This document shows positions 36,478-45,730 of a stretch of DNA of 64,000 nt, piece after piece; the stretch's first letter is position 1, and the number at the start of each line of letters is the position of its first letter. Under the pieces are notes generated by a model. The model had not been told where the DNA came from. It did no database searches and saw nothing but the letters and a program-made list of their open reading frames with translations. The translations under genes were made by a program, and so were the position numbers. The stretch covers positions 62,001 to 126,000 of the forward strand of contig NZ_JAKZEU010000002.1 in NCBI RefSeq assembly GCF_024359525.1, given 5' to 3'. The stretch is from Paracoccus albicereus (lineage in GTDB: Bacteria; Pseudomonadota; Alphaproteobacteria; Rhodobacterales; Rhodobacteraceae).

Positions 36478-37931
36478 CTCTGTCCTTCCTGAACCGCAGC
36501 GCGATAACGCTTCAACGTCCTCGCGGTTACCAGAGCTGCTGGCAGCGGCAGCATCAGTGTGAAAATCGCCGCCATGGCCATCGGGCCTGACGCGGCAGCC
36601 GGGATCACCGCGATTAGCGCGATCGCGAACAGCGCGGCCTGCGCCAGCGGAAGATCGGCGGTACGCGGGCCGTTGCCCGACTTGTCGGTCACGCGGAACG
36701 TCGCCTTGCGTCCCGTCAGCGCGTCGAGGCTTGCCCGCGCTGCGACAGGGGTCAACGCCAGCCTGTTGCAGATCGCGGCCAGGAGCGGCCGGGGACGGGT
36801 GCTGTCGCGCCAGCCCCGAAGGCTGAGACGCAACAAAATGTCGCAGAGACCCAGAATGACCGACGCCGCGGCGATCCACACCAGGCTATCAGGGGCACGG
36901 TTCGTGAGCAGCGCAAGAACCAGCGCCAGTCCCGGCAGCATCGACAGGTTCAGCCATGCGGTCAGCTGCGTCAGGATCGCGGCGCGCTGACGCAGCGACA
37001 GACCAGCGCCAGGGGCAATTAGCAACGCTGCGTGCTGCCAAAGGGCCTGGAGGTTCCCGCGCGTCCAGCGGTAGCGCTGTTGCTGCAGATCACCCAGGGA
37101 AAGCGGCAACAGACCCTTGCCGACGACCTCTGCCACGTAGCGACCGACATAGGCCCCGTGGCACAGCCTGACCCCCAACTCTGCATCTTCGGTGATCGTG
37201 CGTGCGGACCAGCCGCCTGCGCCGTGCAATGCCTCGACCGAGACGACCGATAGCGTGCCGGTCAGAAGAACCGCCTCCGCACCATCGGCGACGGTGGCGT
37301 GGGTACGAAAATATTCCTCCAGCTCGGTACCGATGCCCCCGGCAAGCGAGGCAGCGCCGCGATAAGCCTGCGGAAACTGCACGTAATCGGCACCGGTTCG
37401 GGTCAGCGCGTCGGCCGCTGACGACAGGAAATGGGGCGTGCAGACGTAGTCCGCATCGACGGTGACGATATGGGTCGTGTCGTGGCGGCGTTCGGCAAGG
37501 GCGATGGTCAGCGCACCGGCTTTGGCCCCTTTGACACCCATGCGATGCATGAACCGAAACTGCGGGCCCATCGTAGCGCAGGCACGCTCGACCGGACGCC
37601 ACAAGGCGGGATCCGCAGTGTTGTTATCGATGACGATCACCTCGTAACAATCCTGCGGCCACGTCTGCGCAGCCAGCGAACGAAGTGTTGCGATGACAAG
37701 TTCCGGCGGCTCTTCATGGGTCGCAACGTGGACCGAAAACACCTGAGGCGCGCCGGAAGCGCCTCGACCGGAAGTCTGGTCCGCGCAGGGCCGCAAGACC
37801 CCGCTGACGACGCGCGCGGCAATGACCGCGATCTGCAGCGCCAACGCCACGACGCAAAGACCGACTGCCAGCCAGGGCAAATAAAGGACAAGCGCCAAGA
37901 CGGCTGTCCCGACCATGATCCATGTCGGCAT
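36474..37931 (-). CDS. Membrane-bound processive-type family 2 glycosyltransferase
   Basis: This 485-residue protein has two N-terminal membrane helices (about 1-45), a cytosolic catalytic domain and several C-terminal helices. Catalytic motifs are all visible: VIVIDNNTADPALW, the DxD TVDADYV, the base TEDAELGVRL and the QxxRW motif in QQQRYRWTRGNLQ. This is the architecture of cellulose-synthase-like or hyaluronan-synthase-like enzymes that polymerise and translocate a glycan. It is the first gene of the operon. The ATG at 37931 begins the first membrane helix; no strong upstream ribosome site helps the choice. Confidence 0.87.
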   Translation of the reverse strand: MPTWIMVGTAVLALVLYLPWLAVGLCVVALALQIAVIAARVVSGVLRPCADQTSGRGASGAPQVFSVHVATHEEPPELVIATLRSLAAQTWPQDCYEVIVIDNNTADPALWRPVERACATMGPQFRFMHRMGVKGAKAGALTIALAERRHDTTHIVTVDADYVCTPHFLSSAADALTRTGADYVQFPQAYRGAASLAGGIGTELEEYFRTHATVADGAEAVLLTGTLSVVSVEALHGAGGWSARTITEDAELGVRLCHGAYVGRYVAEVVGKGLLPLSLGDLQQQRYRWTRGNLQALWQHAALLIAPGAGLSLRQRAAILTQLTAWLNLSMLPGLALVLALLTNRAPDSLVWIAAASVILGLCDILLRLSLRGWRDSTRPRPLLAAICNRLALTPVAARASLDALTGRKATFRVTDKSGNGPRTADLPLAQAALFAIALIAVIPAAASGPMAMAAIFTLMLPLPAALVTARTLKRYRAAVQEGQR

Positions 37932-38129
37932 CGTCCACCCCCAAGGTGTCACAAAAAAGGGCGCCCGCGTTCTAAGTTGAACAGACCCGGCGAGGCGCAA
38001 CGAGGTCTGGATGAGCAGCCTTGCCCCGCTCGGGCCGCCGCTCCGCGCGCCACCCAGCGGGCGCGAAAGTTATGGTCACCTTAAACGACGTGGACCCCCC
38101 GTCTTTAATCTGTATTGAAGCGGCGGATT

Positions 38130-38867
38130 TCAGCCGCCGGGGAACCAGGAGGTGTCCATTTCGATGTAGCGATCCTCAAAATCGACAAGTTCCTTCAGCT
38201 CCTCCTCTCTGGTCAGGGTGATCTGTTGACCGTCGCGCGACAGCATTCCGTCATCCTGCAGACGCTTGAATGTCTTGCTGATGTAGACGTTGGTCAGCCC
38301 CAGATAATCCGCGATCTGGCTTTGATTCAGCGGCAGACGGAACGTGTCCGTCATGTCCTTGTTAGTGATCCTGAGCCGCGCGAGCAGGTCGAGCACGAAG
38401 TGGCTGACCCGCTCCATCGCGCTCATCCGGCCCATCACGCGCAGAAGATCGATGAAGACGACCTGATCGCGTAAAGCGATGGACAGCATCAACGCCGACA
38501 GCCGCGGCGATGAGGTAAAGATCGTTTCAAGCGCGCTTTTCGGGAACGGGCAAAGGGTGACCGGCTCGACCGAGCGCAGGTTGGTCGTCATGTGTTTCAT
38601 GGCGATATCCGGGAAACCGATGACGTCGCCTGGATGATGGATCTTGACGATCTGACGCCGTCCGTCCGGAAGATCGGTATAGCTGAACAGCCAGCCTTGC
38701 TTGACGACGTAAAGGTCGCGGTTGCGATCACCACCGGAATGGATCTCTGTCGCTTCCGAATAGTCTCTGGGCGAACGCTCCAAGGTCGCCAGCAACTCTC
38801 GATCGTGATCGGTCAGATCGATGTAGTGCGACAGGTTCTGGACAAGACAGGATGGTTGGCCGGACAA
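38130..38867 (-). CDS. Crp/Fnr-family transcriptional regulator
   Basis: This 245-residue protein has an N-terminal cyclic-nucleotide-like sensor (LYVVKQGWLFSYTDLPDGRR, IHHPGDVIGFPDIA) and a C-terminal HTH (LPLNQSQIADYLGLTNVYIS). The cluster of N-terminal cysteines needed for an Fe-S centre is absent, so it is not an FNR proper. The HTH resembles FixK-like members. It lies 198 bp upstream of the glycan operon in the same direction and divergently from ku, so it may regulate either. A short GC-rich hairpin overlaps its stop codon. Confidence 0.85.
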   Translation of the reverse strand: MSGQPSCLVQNLSHYIDLTDHDRELLATLERSPRDYSEATEIHSGGDRNRDLYVVKQGWLFSYTDLPDGRRQIVKIHHPGDVIGFPDIAMKHMTTNLRSVEPVTLCPFPKSALETIFTSSPRLSALMLSIALRDQVVFIDLLRVMGRMSAMERVSHFVLDLLARLRITNKDMTDTFRLPLNQSQIADYLGLTNVYISKTFKRLQDDGMLSRDGQQITLTREEELKELVDFEDRYIEMDTSWFPGG

Positions 38868-39045
38868 AAGCGGGCTCCGCTGCGATGAGGCTTACGCGGC
38901 AACAATGCAGAAGGGGGCCGGATGTTCCCGCTCCACGCACTTTGGCCGGCCTAACAAATGTTGGCTTAAATGAATGAATTGTGGACGGAATTCCTGTGAA
39001 CCAAACAGCGGTGCCGCTCGTTGGGTGTTTTTCGGGAGCGACGTC

Positions 39046-39903
39046 ATGGCATCACGTGCGGTCTGGAAGGGTCAGCTTCGGCTTTCGCTGGTGGCGATCC
39101 CAGTCGAGCTTCATTCAGCCACCAAGACAAGCGCGCGGATCGGCTTTCGTCAGATCCACGAACCGTCTGGTAAGCCGGTTCGCTACGAGAAGGTCGTGCC
39201 AGGAATTGGACCTGTGAAGAGCGCCGAGATCCTGAAGGGCTACGAGACCGGCGACGGGGAATACCTGTTGCTGGATCCCGACGAGATCGACGCGATCAAG
39301 CTGGAGACGAAAAAGACGCTGGAACTGGTCCAGTTTGTCGATCAGTCCGAGATCGCGCCACTTTACTTCGACAAACCGTATTACGTCGTTCCGACCGACG
39401 AGTTGGCAGAGGATGCTTATCGCGTCGTGCGCGATGCGCTCCGGTCCGAAAAGAAGGCAGGGCTCGGGCAATTGGCCATGCGCGGGCGTGAGTATCTGTG
39501 TGCGATCCGACCCTGCGGCGACGGTCTGCTTCTGGAAACGCTGCGCTACGAAAGCGAAATCCGCGAGGCCGATCCGATGTTTTCGGGGATCGAGGATGCC
39601 AAGACGGACAAGGAACTGCTGGAGGTCGCGACCCAGCTGATCAAGAAGAAGACCGCGCCTTTCGACGCGAGCGCCTTTGAGAACCACTATGATGCAGCGC
39701 TGCGTGACCTGATCGAGGCCAAGCGAAAGAACCGCAAGACCCCTCGCGCCAAGGCCGGCGGTGATGATGAGCGACCGAAGGGTGAAAACGTCGTCGATCT
39801 GATGTCGGCCCTGAAGGAAAGCCTGAAGAAGGATACCGGCAAGAAGACAAGCTCTGCCGCCAAGAAGCCCGCGCGTAGCCGGACCAAGTCCAAGTCGGCC
39901 TGA
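39046..39903 (+). CDS. ku: Ku end-joining protein
   Basis: This 285-residue bacterial Ku homodimer subunit binds double-strand DNA ends and recruits LigD for non-homologous end joining. The beta-barrel core begins RAVWKGQLRLSLVAIPVELH, and the family block YFDKPYYVVPTDELAEDAY is present. The tail after residue 245 is rich in lysine and serine (KKTSSAAKKPARSRTKSK), as in Ku proteins that bind DNA nonspecifically through the tail. The ATG at 39046 follows GGGAG. Its stop overlaps the ligD start (TGATGG). Confidence 0.95.
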   Translation: MASRAVWKGQLRLSLVAIPVELHSATKTSARIGFRQIHEPSGKPVRYEKVVPGIGPVKSAEILKGYETGDGEYLLLDPDEIDAIKLETKKTLELVQFVDQSEIAPLYFDKPYYVVPTDELAEDAYRVVRDALRSEKKAGLGQLAMRGREYLCAIRPCGDGLLLETLRYESEIREADPMFSGIEDAKTDKELLEVATQLIKKKTAPFDASAFENHYDAALRDLIEAKRKNRKTPRAKAGGDDERPKGENVVDLMSALKESLKKDTGKKTSSAAKKPARSRTKSKSA

Positions 39904-42341
39904 TGGCGGAGCTTGGCACCTATCTCGACAAGCGCGATTTCGGACAGACGCCCGAACCGTCCGAGGCGGGACATCCCTCGGGCGTTGGCTTGCGCTATTC
40001 GATCCAGAACCACCGCGCGACCCGTCTTCACTGGGATCTGCGTTTGGAATGGGAAGGCGTCCTGCTGAGCTGGGCGATCACGCGGGGCCCGTCCTTCGAT
40101 CCGTCCGAGAAGCGTCTGGCCGTCAGGACCGAGGATCACCCGTTGTCTTACTTGGGTTTCGAGGGCGAAATTCCTGAGGGCAACTACGGTGCCGGCACCG
40201 TGATGTTGTGGGATATCGGCTGGTGGCAGCCGCTCGACCCGGTCGCGCGCGGGCTCAAGAAGGGGCACCTGCACCTGCGTCTGCACGGCCGGCGCATGAC
40301 CGGCGACTGGAACCTTATCCTGATGAAAGGTCGCAAGTCAGGCGACGACAAACGTCAAAACTGGCTGATGATCAAGGGCGACGATGAGGCAGCGGGTCAG
40401 CGCGATCCGGTCGCTCGCTACAAGCGCAGCGTCTCTACCGGGCGCACCTTCGCCGAGATCAAGTCCGAGGCGGCGCCGAAAACACCCGCTCTCACCGGCA
40501 AGTTGCCCCGTCTTGCCAAGCCGCAGCTTGCCACGCTGGTCGAGGATCTGGCCGATCCCGGTGCCTACTGGCACGAATTGAAGCTGGACGGATATCGCGC
40601 GATGGTCGCCTTGGGCAAAGGTGGACCGCGGGTCTATACCCGCAGCGGATTGGACTGGACCGACAAGTTTTCCTCTCTGGTCCCGGCCTTCGAGGATGTG
40701 TCGTGCGATGCCGCGCTGATCGACGGTGAGATCGTGGCAGGCGCAGGAATGCAGGGATTCAGCGCGCTGCAGGACGCGATCAAGGCGGGCGGACCGTTTT
40801 CGTTCGTAGCCTTCGACCTGCTCTCGCTCGCTGGGACTGATCTCACGGACAAGCCGCTGACCGAACGCCGCAAGGCGCTTGAAAAACTGATGAAGCCTGT
40901 CCCTCCGATGGGCGCCCTGCAAGTGTCGCCGGTGATCGAGGGCGATCCGGCAGAGACCTTCGGCATGGTCTGCGAGTCAGGCGGGGAAGGGCTGATCGCC
41001 AAGCGACGCGACGGCCACTATCGTACGGGTCGCGGCAAGGACTGGCTGAAGATCAAGTGTCGCCGGCGGGCCGAGTTCGTCATTGTCGGCTGGCAACCCA
41101 GTTCCAGCCGCGCGCGTCCCTTTGCCTCGCTCGCGCTGGCGGCGCATGAAGGCGACAAGCTGACCTATGTCGGCAAGGTCGGGACGGGTTTCGACGAAGC
41201 CAAGATGGACGAGATCGCAACGCGGATGAAGCCTCTGGCGCGCAAAAGTGCCACAGTGGAGGCCCCCGCATCAGAGACGGCGGGTGTTCGGTGGTTGTCG
41301 CCTTCGCTGGTGGCGGAGATCGACTATGCTGAAATCACCGCGCAAGGTCGGCTGCGTCATGCGGTGTTTCTGGACCTGCGCGAGGACAAGCCCGCGCGCG
41401 AGGTGCGCGTCGAAAGAGAGGTGGCCATGTCAGATGACGCAGAAAAGATCGCGGGGATCGCGGTCAGCAGCGCGGATCGGGTCATCTTCGACAAGTCAAA
41501 ACTGACCAAGGGCGACGTCGCGCGGTATTATGAGGCCATCGCGCCCGCGATGCTGGAAGAAACGGCGGATCGGCCGTTGTCGCTGCTGCGACTGCCTGAG
41601 GGGCTGGAGGGGGAGAGGTTCTTCCAGAAACACCCTGGCAAGGGCTTTCCCGATGCGCTGAAGATCGTCGAGATCACCGAAAAGGACGGCGACGCCGAGC
41701 CCTACGCCTACGTCACAGACGCGGCGGGTCTGGTTGGAGCAGTGCAGATGGGCACGATCGAGTTCCATATCTGGGGCGCGCGGCGTGATCGGCTCGACCG
41801 GCCTGACCGGCTGGTCTTCGACCTCGATCCCGACGAGGGGCTCAAGTTCGCCGAGGTGAAGTCCGCGGCCTTCGATCTACGCGATCGGCTGGCCGATCTG
41901 GGACTGGAAAGCTGGGCGATGCTGTCGGGCGGCAAGGGCATCCACGTCGTCGTCCCGCTGCGCCGCACCGTGGGATGGGACACGGCGAAGCTGTTCTGCC
42001 GGGGCGTCGCCTCGCTGATTGCCGAGGCCGAACCGATGCGGTTTCTGTCCGAAATGTCGAAGGCCAAACGCAAGAACAAGATCTTTATCGACTGGTTGCG
42101 CAACGAGCGCGGCTCGACCGCGATTGCGCCGTTTTCCCTGCGCGCACGGCCGGGTGCGGGGGTGGCGATGCCGATCGCCTGGGATGCGCTGGGGGGTGTG
42201 CGAAAGGCGAACGCGACCTCGACGAAACAGGCGCTTGAACACGGCTGGCAGGGCGTGGATCGGCCCGCACCACAAACCCTTGGAGCCAGCGTTACCGAGG
42301 CATTGGAGCGAGCCTTCGCGGCGCTGAACGATCATGACTGA
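39903..42341 (+). CDS. ligD: Multifunctional DNA ligase D
   Basis: This 812-residue protein has three domains in the order phosphoesterase (about 25-170; THWDLRLE-type motif RLHWDLRLEW at 41-50), ATP-dependent ligase (about 215-500; nucleotidyl lysine K227 in HELKLDGYRAMV) and primase-polymerase (about 515-812; catalytic acids in DRLVFDLDPDEG, then SGGKGIHVVVPL). This is the PE-Lig-Pol order; the Pol domain is first in the mycobacterial enzyme. It repairs double-strand breaks with Ku. The last 10 bp overlap the convergent CDF transporter gene. Confidence 0.95.
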   Translation: MAELGTYLDKRDFGQTPEPSEAGHPSGVGLRYSIQNHRATRLHWDLRLEWEGVLLSWAITRGPSFDPSEKRLAVRTEDHPLSYLGFEGEIPEGNYGAGTVMLWDIGWWQPLDPVARGLKKGHLHLRLHGRRMTGDWNLILMKGRKSGDDKRQNWLMIKGDDEAAGQRDPVARYKRSVSTGRTFAEIKSEAAPKTPALTGKLPRLAKPQLATLVEDLADPGAYWHELKLDGYRAMVALGKGGPRVYTRSGLDWTDKFSSLVPAFEDVSCDAALIDGEIVAGAGMQGFSALQDAIKAGGPFSFVAFDLLSLAGTDLTDKPLTERRKALEKLMKPVPPMGALQVSPVIEGDPAETFGMVCESGGEGLIAKRRDGHYRTGRGKDWLKIKCRRRAEFVIVGWQPSSSRARPFASLALAAHEGDKLTYVGKVGTGFDEAKMDEIATRMKPLARKSATVEAPASETAGVRWLSPSLVAEIDYAEITAQGRLRHAVFLDLREDKPAREVRVEREVAMSDDAEKIAGIAVSSADRVIFDKSKLTKGDVARYYEAIAPAMLEETADRPLSLLRLPEGLEGERFFQKHPGKGFPDALKIVEITEKDGDAEPYAYVTDAAGLVGAVQMGTIEFHIWGARRDRLDRPDRLVFDLDPDEGLKFAEVKSAAFDLRDRLADLGLESWAMLSGGKGIHVVVPLRRTVGWDTAKLFCRGVASLIAEAEPMRFLSEMSKAKRKNKIFIDWLRNERGSTAIAPFSLRARPGAGVAMPIAWDALGGVRKANATSTKQALEHGWQGVDRPAPQTLGASVTEALERAFAALNDHD

Positions 42342-43261
42342 TTTCGTTCGCGGTCCGGATCCTTCAGCGCGCGATTGACGGCGATCAGACGCCACGCATC
42401 CTCTTCTGCCCCGATGGCTTCGGCCTTTTCCAACGTTAAGGTCCGACCCGGATCATCCTCGATGCTCGCGCGCACGAACCGCCCGGTTTCGCGAAGCTTG
42501 ACCGCCATGCCGGGATGGTCGGGCCCAAGGTTGTCGACGACGCGGTCCACAAGCGGATGCACATCGGCGCTGTCCAACTGTCGCGGCGCGCCGTCCAGCA
42601 GTTCCGCGACCGATATCCGCATCGATCGCAGACCGTCTCGCAGGATATCGATCGCGATGAACCCCGCCGCAGCGGCGTCCGCCCACCAGAAACCGAAGCC
42701 GATCCCCACGATCCCGACGATCGCGGCAAGCCCGGTCTTCCAGTCTGCTGCGTTCATCTGCGCATCGGTATGAAGGATCTTGTCCATCGACTTCTTCGCC
42801 AGCGGCAGTTTCTTCCGCCCCAGGATCACCGGCGGAACCACGGAATAAGCCAGCCCAGCGATCATCAGCCAGCCAAGCCAGACGTCGAAGCCCAGCACCT
42901 CGACGTTCCCGATGGTCGGATGCTCGCGCAGGATCAGCGAGTGGATGGAATCGTAGATGAGGAAGGCACCCATTCCGGCCAGCGCTGCCGCCGACAGGAA
43001 GAACCCCAACGAGCCTGCGCGATGGAAGCCGAACGGATAGGCGCGGCTTGGCGCCATCGTCTCGACCTTGCGGCTGATCAGGAAGACGATGGGTGGGATC
43101 AGGCTCAATGTGTCTTCGATCCACGCGGTCTTCATCGCCTGGCTGGATCCCATGACGAAATACATCACGGCGATGATGCTGATCAGGAAGCCGATGCTCC
43201 ACCATTCGAGCCGCTCGGCGCGCGAAAGCGTATCGTGGATTTCGGCCGGTATATCCTTCAC
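42332..43261 (-). CDS. Cation diffusion facilitator family transporter
   Basis: This 309-residue protein has six predicted helices and the CDF fold: WWSIGFLISIIAVMYFVMG, a second-helix EDTLSLIPP, KVETMAPSRAYPFGFHRAG, and HTDAQMNAADWKTG at the fifth helix. The C-terminal cytoplasmic domain runs from about residue 215. CDF proteins export divalent metals such as Zn, Fe, Mn or Co in exchange for protons. The metal-site residues are not the classic HxxxD / HD pairs, so the metal cannot be named. Its start overlaps the preceding lipoprotein stop by 4 bp. Confidence 0.85.
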   Translation of the reverse strand: MKDIPAEIHDTLSRAERLEWWSIGFLISIIAVMYFVMGSSQAMKTAWIEDTLSLIPPIVFLISRKVETMAPSRAYPFGFHRAGSLGFFLSAAALAGMGAFLIYDSIHSLILREHPTIGNVEVLGFDVWLGWLMIAGLAYSVVPPVILGRKKLPLAKKSMDKILHTDAQMNAADWKTGLAAIVGIVGIGFGFWWADAAAAGFIAIDILRDGLRSMRISVAELLDGAPRQLDSADVHPLVDRVVDNLGPDHPGMAVKLRETGRFVRASIEDDPGRTLTLEKAEAIGAEEDAWRLIAVNRALKDPDRERNQS

Positions 43262-43686
43262 GGCTGCATTCCCTTGATGGCGCGGTCGACCCGGATCAGG
43301 AAGGCGTTCTCGCCCTGGCGGACGGCCAGGACCTGGTCCACTTGATCACCGTCGCGCTCAAGCTTCCCGACTGGACGGGTGAGCGCGACATCCTTGGCAA
43401 AGGGGGTATCCATCGGAAGCGCACCGGCGATGAGGTGAAGCCGTCCCTCCTCCAGCGCATTGAAGAGCGTATGCGGGTCGCCCCGTGATATCCGCACTTC
43501 GGCCGAAAGGTTATAGGCGACCAATGCGACAGCCTGCTGGTCCGCCTCCCCCAGTTCGCTCAGTTCTCCGACTTTCAGCACCGCACCTTCGACTTCGTCG
43601 GTCGTGCCCTCCGGGTCTGCGGGAAAACGGCAGGCTGCGATCGTCAGCGCCAAGACGAGAACAGCGATTGTCCGGACGATCTTCAT
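43258..43686 (-). CDS. Predicted lipoprotein
   Basis: This 142-residue protein has a lipoprotein signal (MKIVRTIAVLVLALTIAAC, lipobox TIAAC). The mature part resembles the beginning of a solute-binding-like fold (AVALVAYNLSAEVRISRGDP, then AGALPMDTPFAKDVALTRP), which could sense or bind a small ligand. No family name can be given. The ATG at 43686 follows AAGGAG at 12 bases. It is co-translated with the CDF transporter, so a periplasmic partner role in metal handling is possible. Confidence 0.65.
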   Translation of the reverse strand: MKIVRTIAVLVLALTIAACRFPADPEGTTDEVEGAVLKVGELSELGEADQQAVALVAYNLSAEVRISRGDPHTLFNALEEGRLHLIAGALPMDTPFAKDVALTRPVGKLERDGDQVDQVLAVRQGENAFLIRVDRAIKGMQP

Positions 43687-43818
43687 GGGATCGGCCACTC
43701 CTTTTCTGATGCCCGTCAACGCATTGGCGGCGCAGCGGGTTGCACGGGCATTGGCTCATGCATCGTCCAGGCAGCTTCGGAGTTGCGAGAAGCGCTCGAT
43801 GATCCTACCAGTTTGACG

Positions 43819-45726
43819 ATGGCCGGCTTCCTGCTTCTTTCCTTCATCTTTCTGTTGGCAGGCGTCATCGCCGTGCCGCTGGCCAGCCGCTTCGGTCTTG
43901 GCTCGGTTCTGGGCTATCTGCTTGCCGGGATGGCGATCAGCCCCTTGCTTCGACTGCTCCATGTCGATGTCGTCTCACTGCAGCATTTCGCCGAATTCGG
44001 CGTCGTCATGATGCTGTTCCTGGTCGGGCTGGAGCTTGAGCCCAAGAAGCTATGGGCGATGCGCGGGCGTCTGCTGGGTCTTGGCGGGGGCCAGGTGGTG
44101 CTGACGACGGCTGCCTTCGCCGGTGTCGCGCTGATCGCAGGCAATGCCTGGCAGACCGGCGTGGCCATGGGGATGATCCTGGCCGTGTCTTCGACGGCAA
44201 TCATCCTTCAGACTTTGACCGAGAAGGGTCTGATGAAGACCGACGGCGGCAGTTCAGGTTTTTCCGTGCTGCTTTTTCAGGACATCGCGGTGATCCCCAT
44301 GCTGGCGATCATGCCCCTGCTGGCGGTGAGCGGGGCGGTCGGCGCAGGGGCCGATGCTGAGAGCCACGGTATCAGCCTCGTCGACGGTCTGACGACATGG
44401 CAGACGGTGCTGGTCACGCTGGCCGCGGTCGCCTCGATCGCGCTGGCCGGCAACTATCTGACGCGTCCCGTCTTTCGCTTCATCGCGATGGCCGGGCTGC
44501 GCGAGCTTTTCACCGCGACCGCACTTCTCTTCGTCGTGGGCATCGCGCTGCTGATGACGCTGGTCGGACTGTCGCCCGCCCTTGGCACGTTCATCGCCGG
44601 CGTGGTGCTGGCCAACAGCGAATATCGGCACGAACTCGAATCCGACGTCGATCCGTTCAAGGGCCTGCTGCTCGGGCTGTTCTTCATGACGGTGGGGGCA
44701 GGGATCAATTTCGCGCTGCTCGCGGGCAGTGCTGTCACCGTGATCGCCTGGACGGCTCTTCTGGTCGGATTGAAATTCGCGATCCTCTACGTGCTGGGTG
44801 CCATGTTCCGCATTCGCGGTCAGGACCGCTGGCTTTTCGCGCTGTCGCTGGCTCAGGCAGGCGAGTTCGGATTCGTCCTTCTGTCCTATGCGGTGGGCGC
44901 GCGTGCGATCGGGAAAGAGATGGCTGACCTGCTGCTGCTGGTCGTCGCGATGTCGATGCTGGTGACCCCGTTCCTGTTCATTCTGTACGACCGGGTCATC
45001 GCCCCGCGCTACGCCCGCGGTGCCGAACGTGCCTTCGATTCGATCGAGGACGAGGGCGACATCATCATCGCCGGGCGCGGGCGTGTGGGTGGCGTTGTGG
45101 ATCGGATGTTGCAGGTCGCGGGATACCGCGCGACCGTCATCGATTATTCCTCGCGCCAGATCGACCTTCTGGGGAAATTCGGCATTCGCACCTACTATGG
45201 GGATGCGACGAGGCCGGACCTGCTGGTTTCCGCAGGGATCGAGCACGCGCGTCTTCTGGTCGTCGCGATCGACGATCAGGCGCAAACGAACAAGTTGGTG
45301 TCCTATGTGCTAAAGACCTATCCCGGTGTGCACGTCATCGCCCGCGCGTTCGACCGCACGCATGTGTTCGAACTTTGGGCGCTTGGGTGCCGGGACATCA
45401 TTCGCGAAACCTACGATTCATCGCTGCGGATCGGACGCTCTGCCTACGAGGCTCTGGGCGTCTCGCGCGCCAGAGCGACCGAGATGTCCGCGGCGTTCGA
45501 GGACATGGACCGCAAATCGCTGCGCGAGGTCGCGGACTATTACGACATCGACGTTCCGCCCTTCGAGAATGAGGCGTTCATTGCGCGGGTCCGCGAATTG
45601 CGCGATGCATGGGACCCGCTGCTGCGCCAGCAGATGGCAGAGATTACGGGCCAGGACGATGACGACGAGGCAGGGTTCAGTCGACCCGCACGCGCCGGCA
45701 GCAACAGCCTGTACGATCAGGGGTGA
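43819..45726 (+). CDS. KefB/C-type monovalent cation:proton antiporter (CPA2)
   Basis: This 635-residue protein has an N-terminal membrane domain of about 12 helices (FGLGSVLGYLLAGMAISP, LFLVGLELEPKKLWAMR, AVSSTAIILQTLTEKGL, FQDIAVIPML) and a C-terminal RCK/TrkA-N domain (IIIAGRGRVGGVVDRMLQVA, GDATRPDLLVSAGI). It exchanges K+ or Na+ for protons under nucleotide or glutathione-adduct control. The acidic tail has QDDDDEAG. No KefF/KefG-type oxidoreductase is adjacent. The ATG at 43819 lacks a clear ribosome site; a TTG at 43783 is the alternative. Confidence 0.9.
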   Translation: MAGFLLLSFIFLLAGVIAVPLASRFGLGSVLGYLLAGMAISPLLRLLHVDVVSLQHFAEFGVVMMLFLVGLELEPKKLWAMRGRLLGLGGGQVVLTTAAFAGVALIAGNAWQTGVAMGMILAVSSTAIILQTLTEKGLMKTDGGSSGFSVLLFQDIAVIPMLAIMPLLAVSGAVGAGADAESHGISLVDGLTTWQTVLVTLAAVASIALAGNYLTRPVFRFIAMAGLRELFTATALLFVVGIALLMTLVGLSPALGTFIAGVVLANSEYRHELESDVDPFKGLLLGLFFMTVGAGINFALLAGSAVTVIAWTALLVGLKFAILYVLGAMFRIRGQDRWLFALSLAQAGEFGFVLLSYAVGARAIGKEMADLLLLVVAMSMLVTPFLFILYDRVIAPRYARGAERAFDSIEDEGDIIIAGRGRVGGVVDRMLQVAGYRATVIDYSSRQIDLLGKFGIRTYYGDATRPDLLVSAGIEHARLLVVAIDDQAQTNKLVSYVLKTYPGVHVIARAFDRTHVFELWALGCRDIIRETYDSSLRIGRSAYEALGVSRARATEMSAAFEDMDRKSLREVADYYDIDVPPFENEAFIARVRELRDAWDPLLRQQMAEITGQDDDDEAGFSRPARAGSNSLYDQG

Positions 45727-45730
45727 CAAG

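Noticed and set aside
38119..38139. GC-rich hairpin overlapping the Crp/Fnr stop codon, considered as a terminator
   Set aside because: The stem is only 6 bp and no T-run follows in the direction of transcription.
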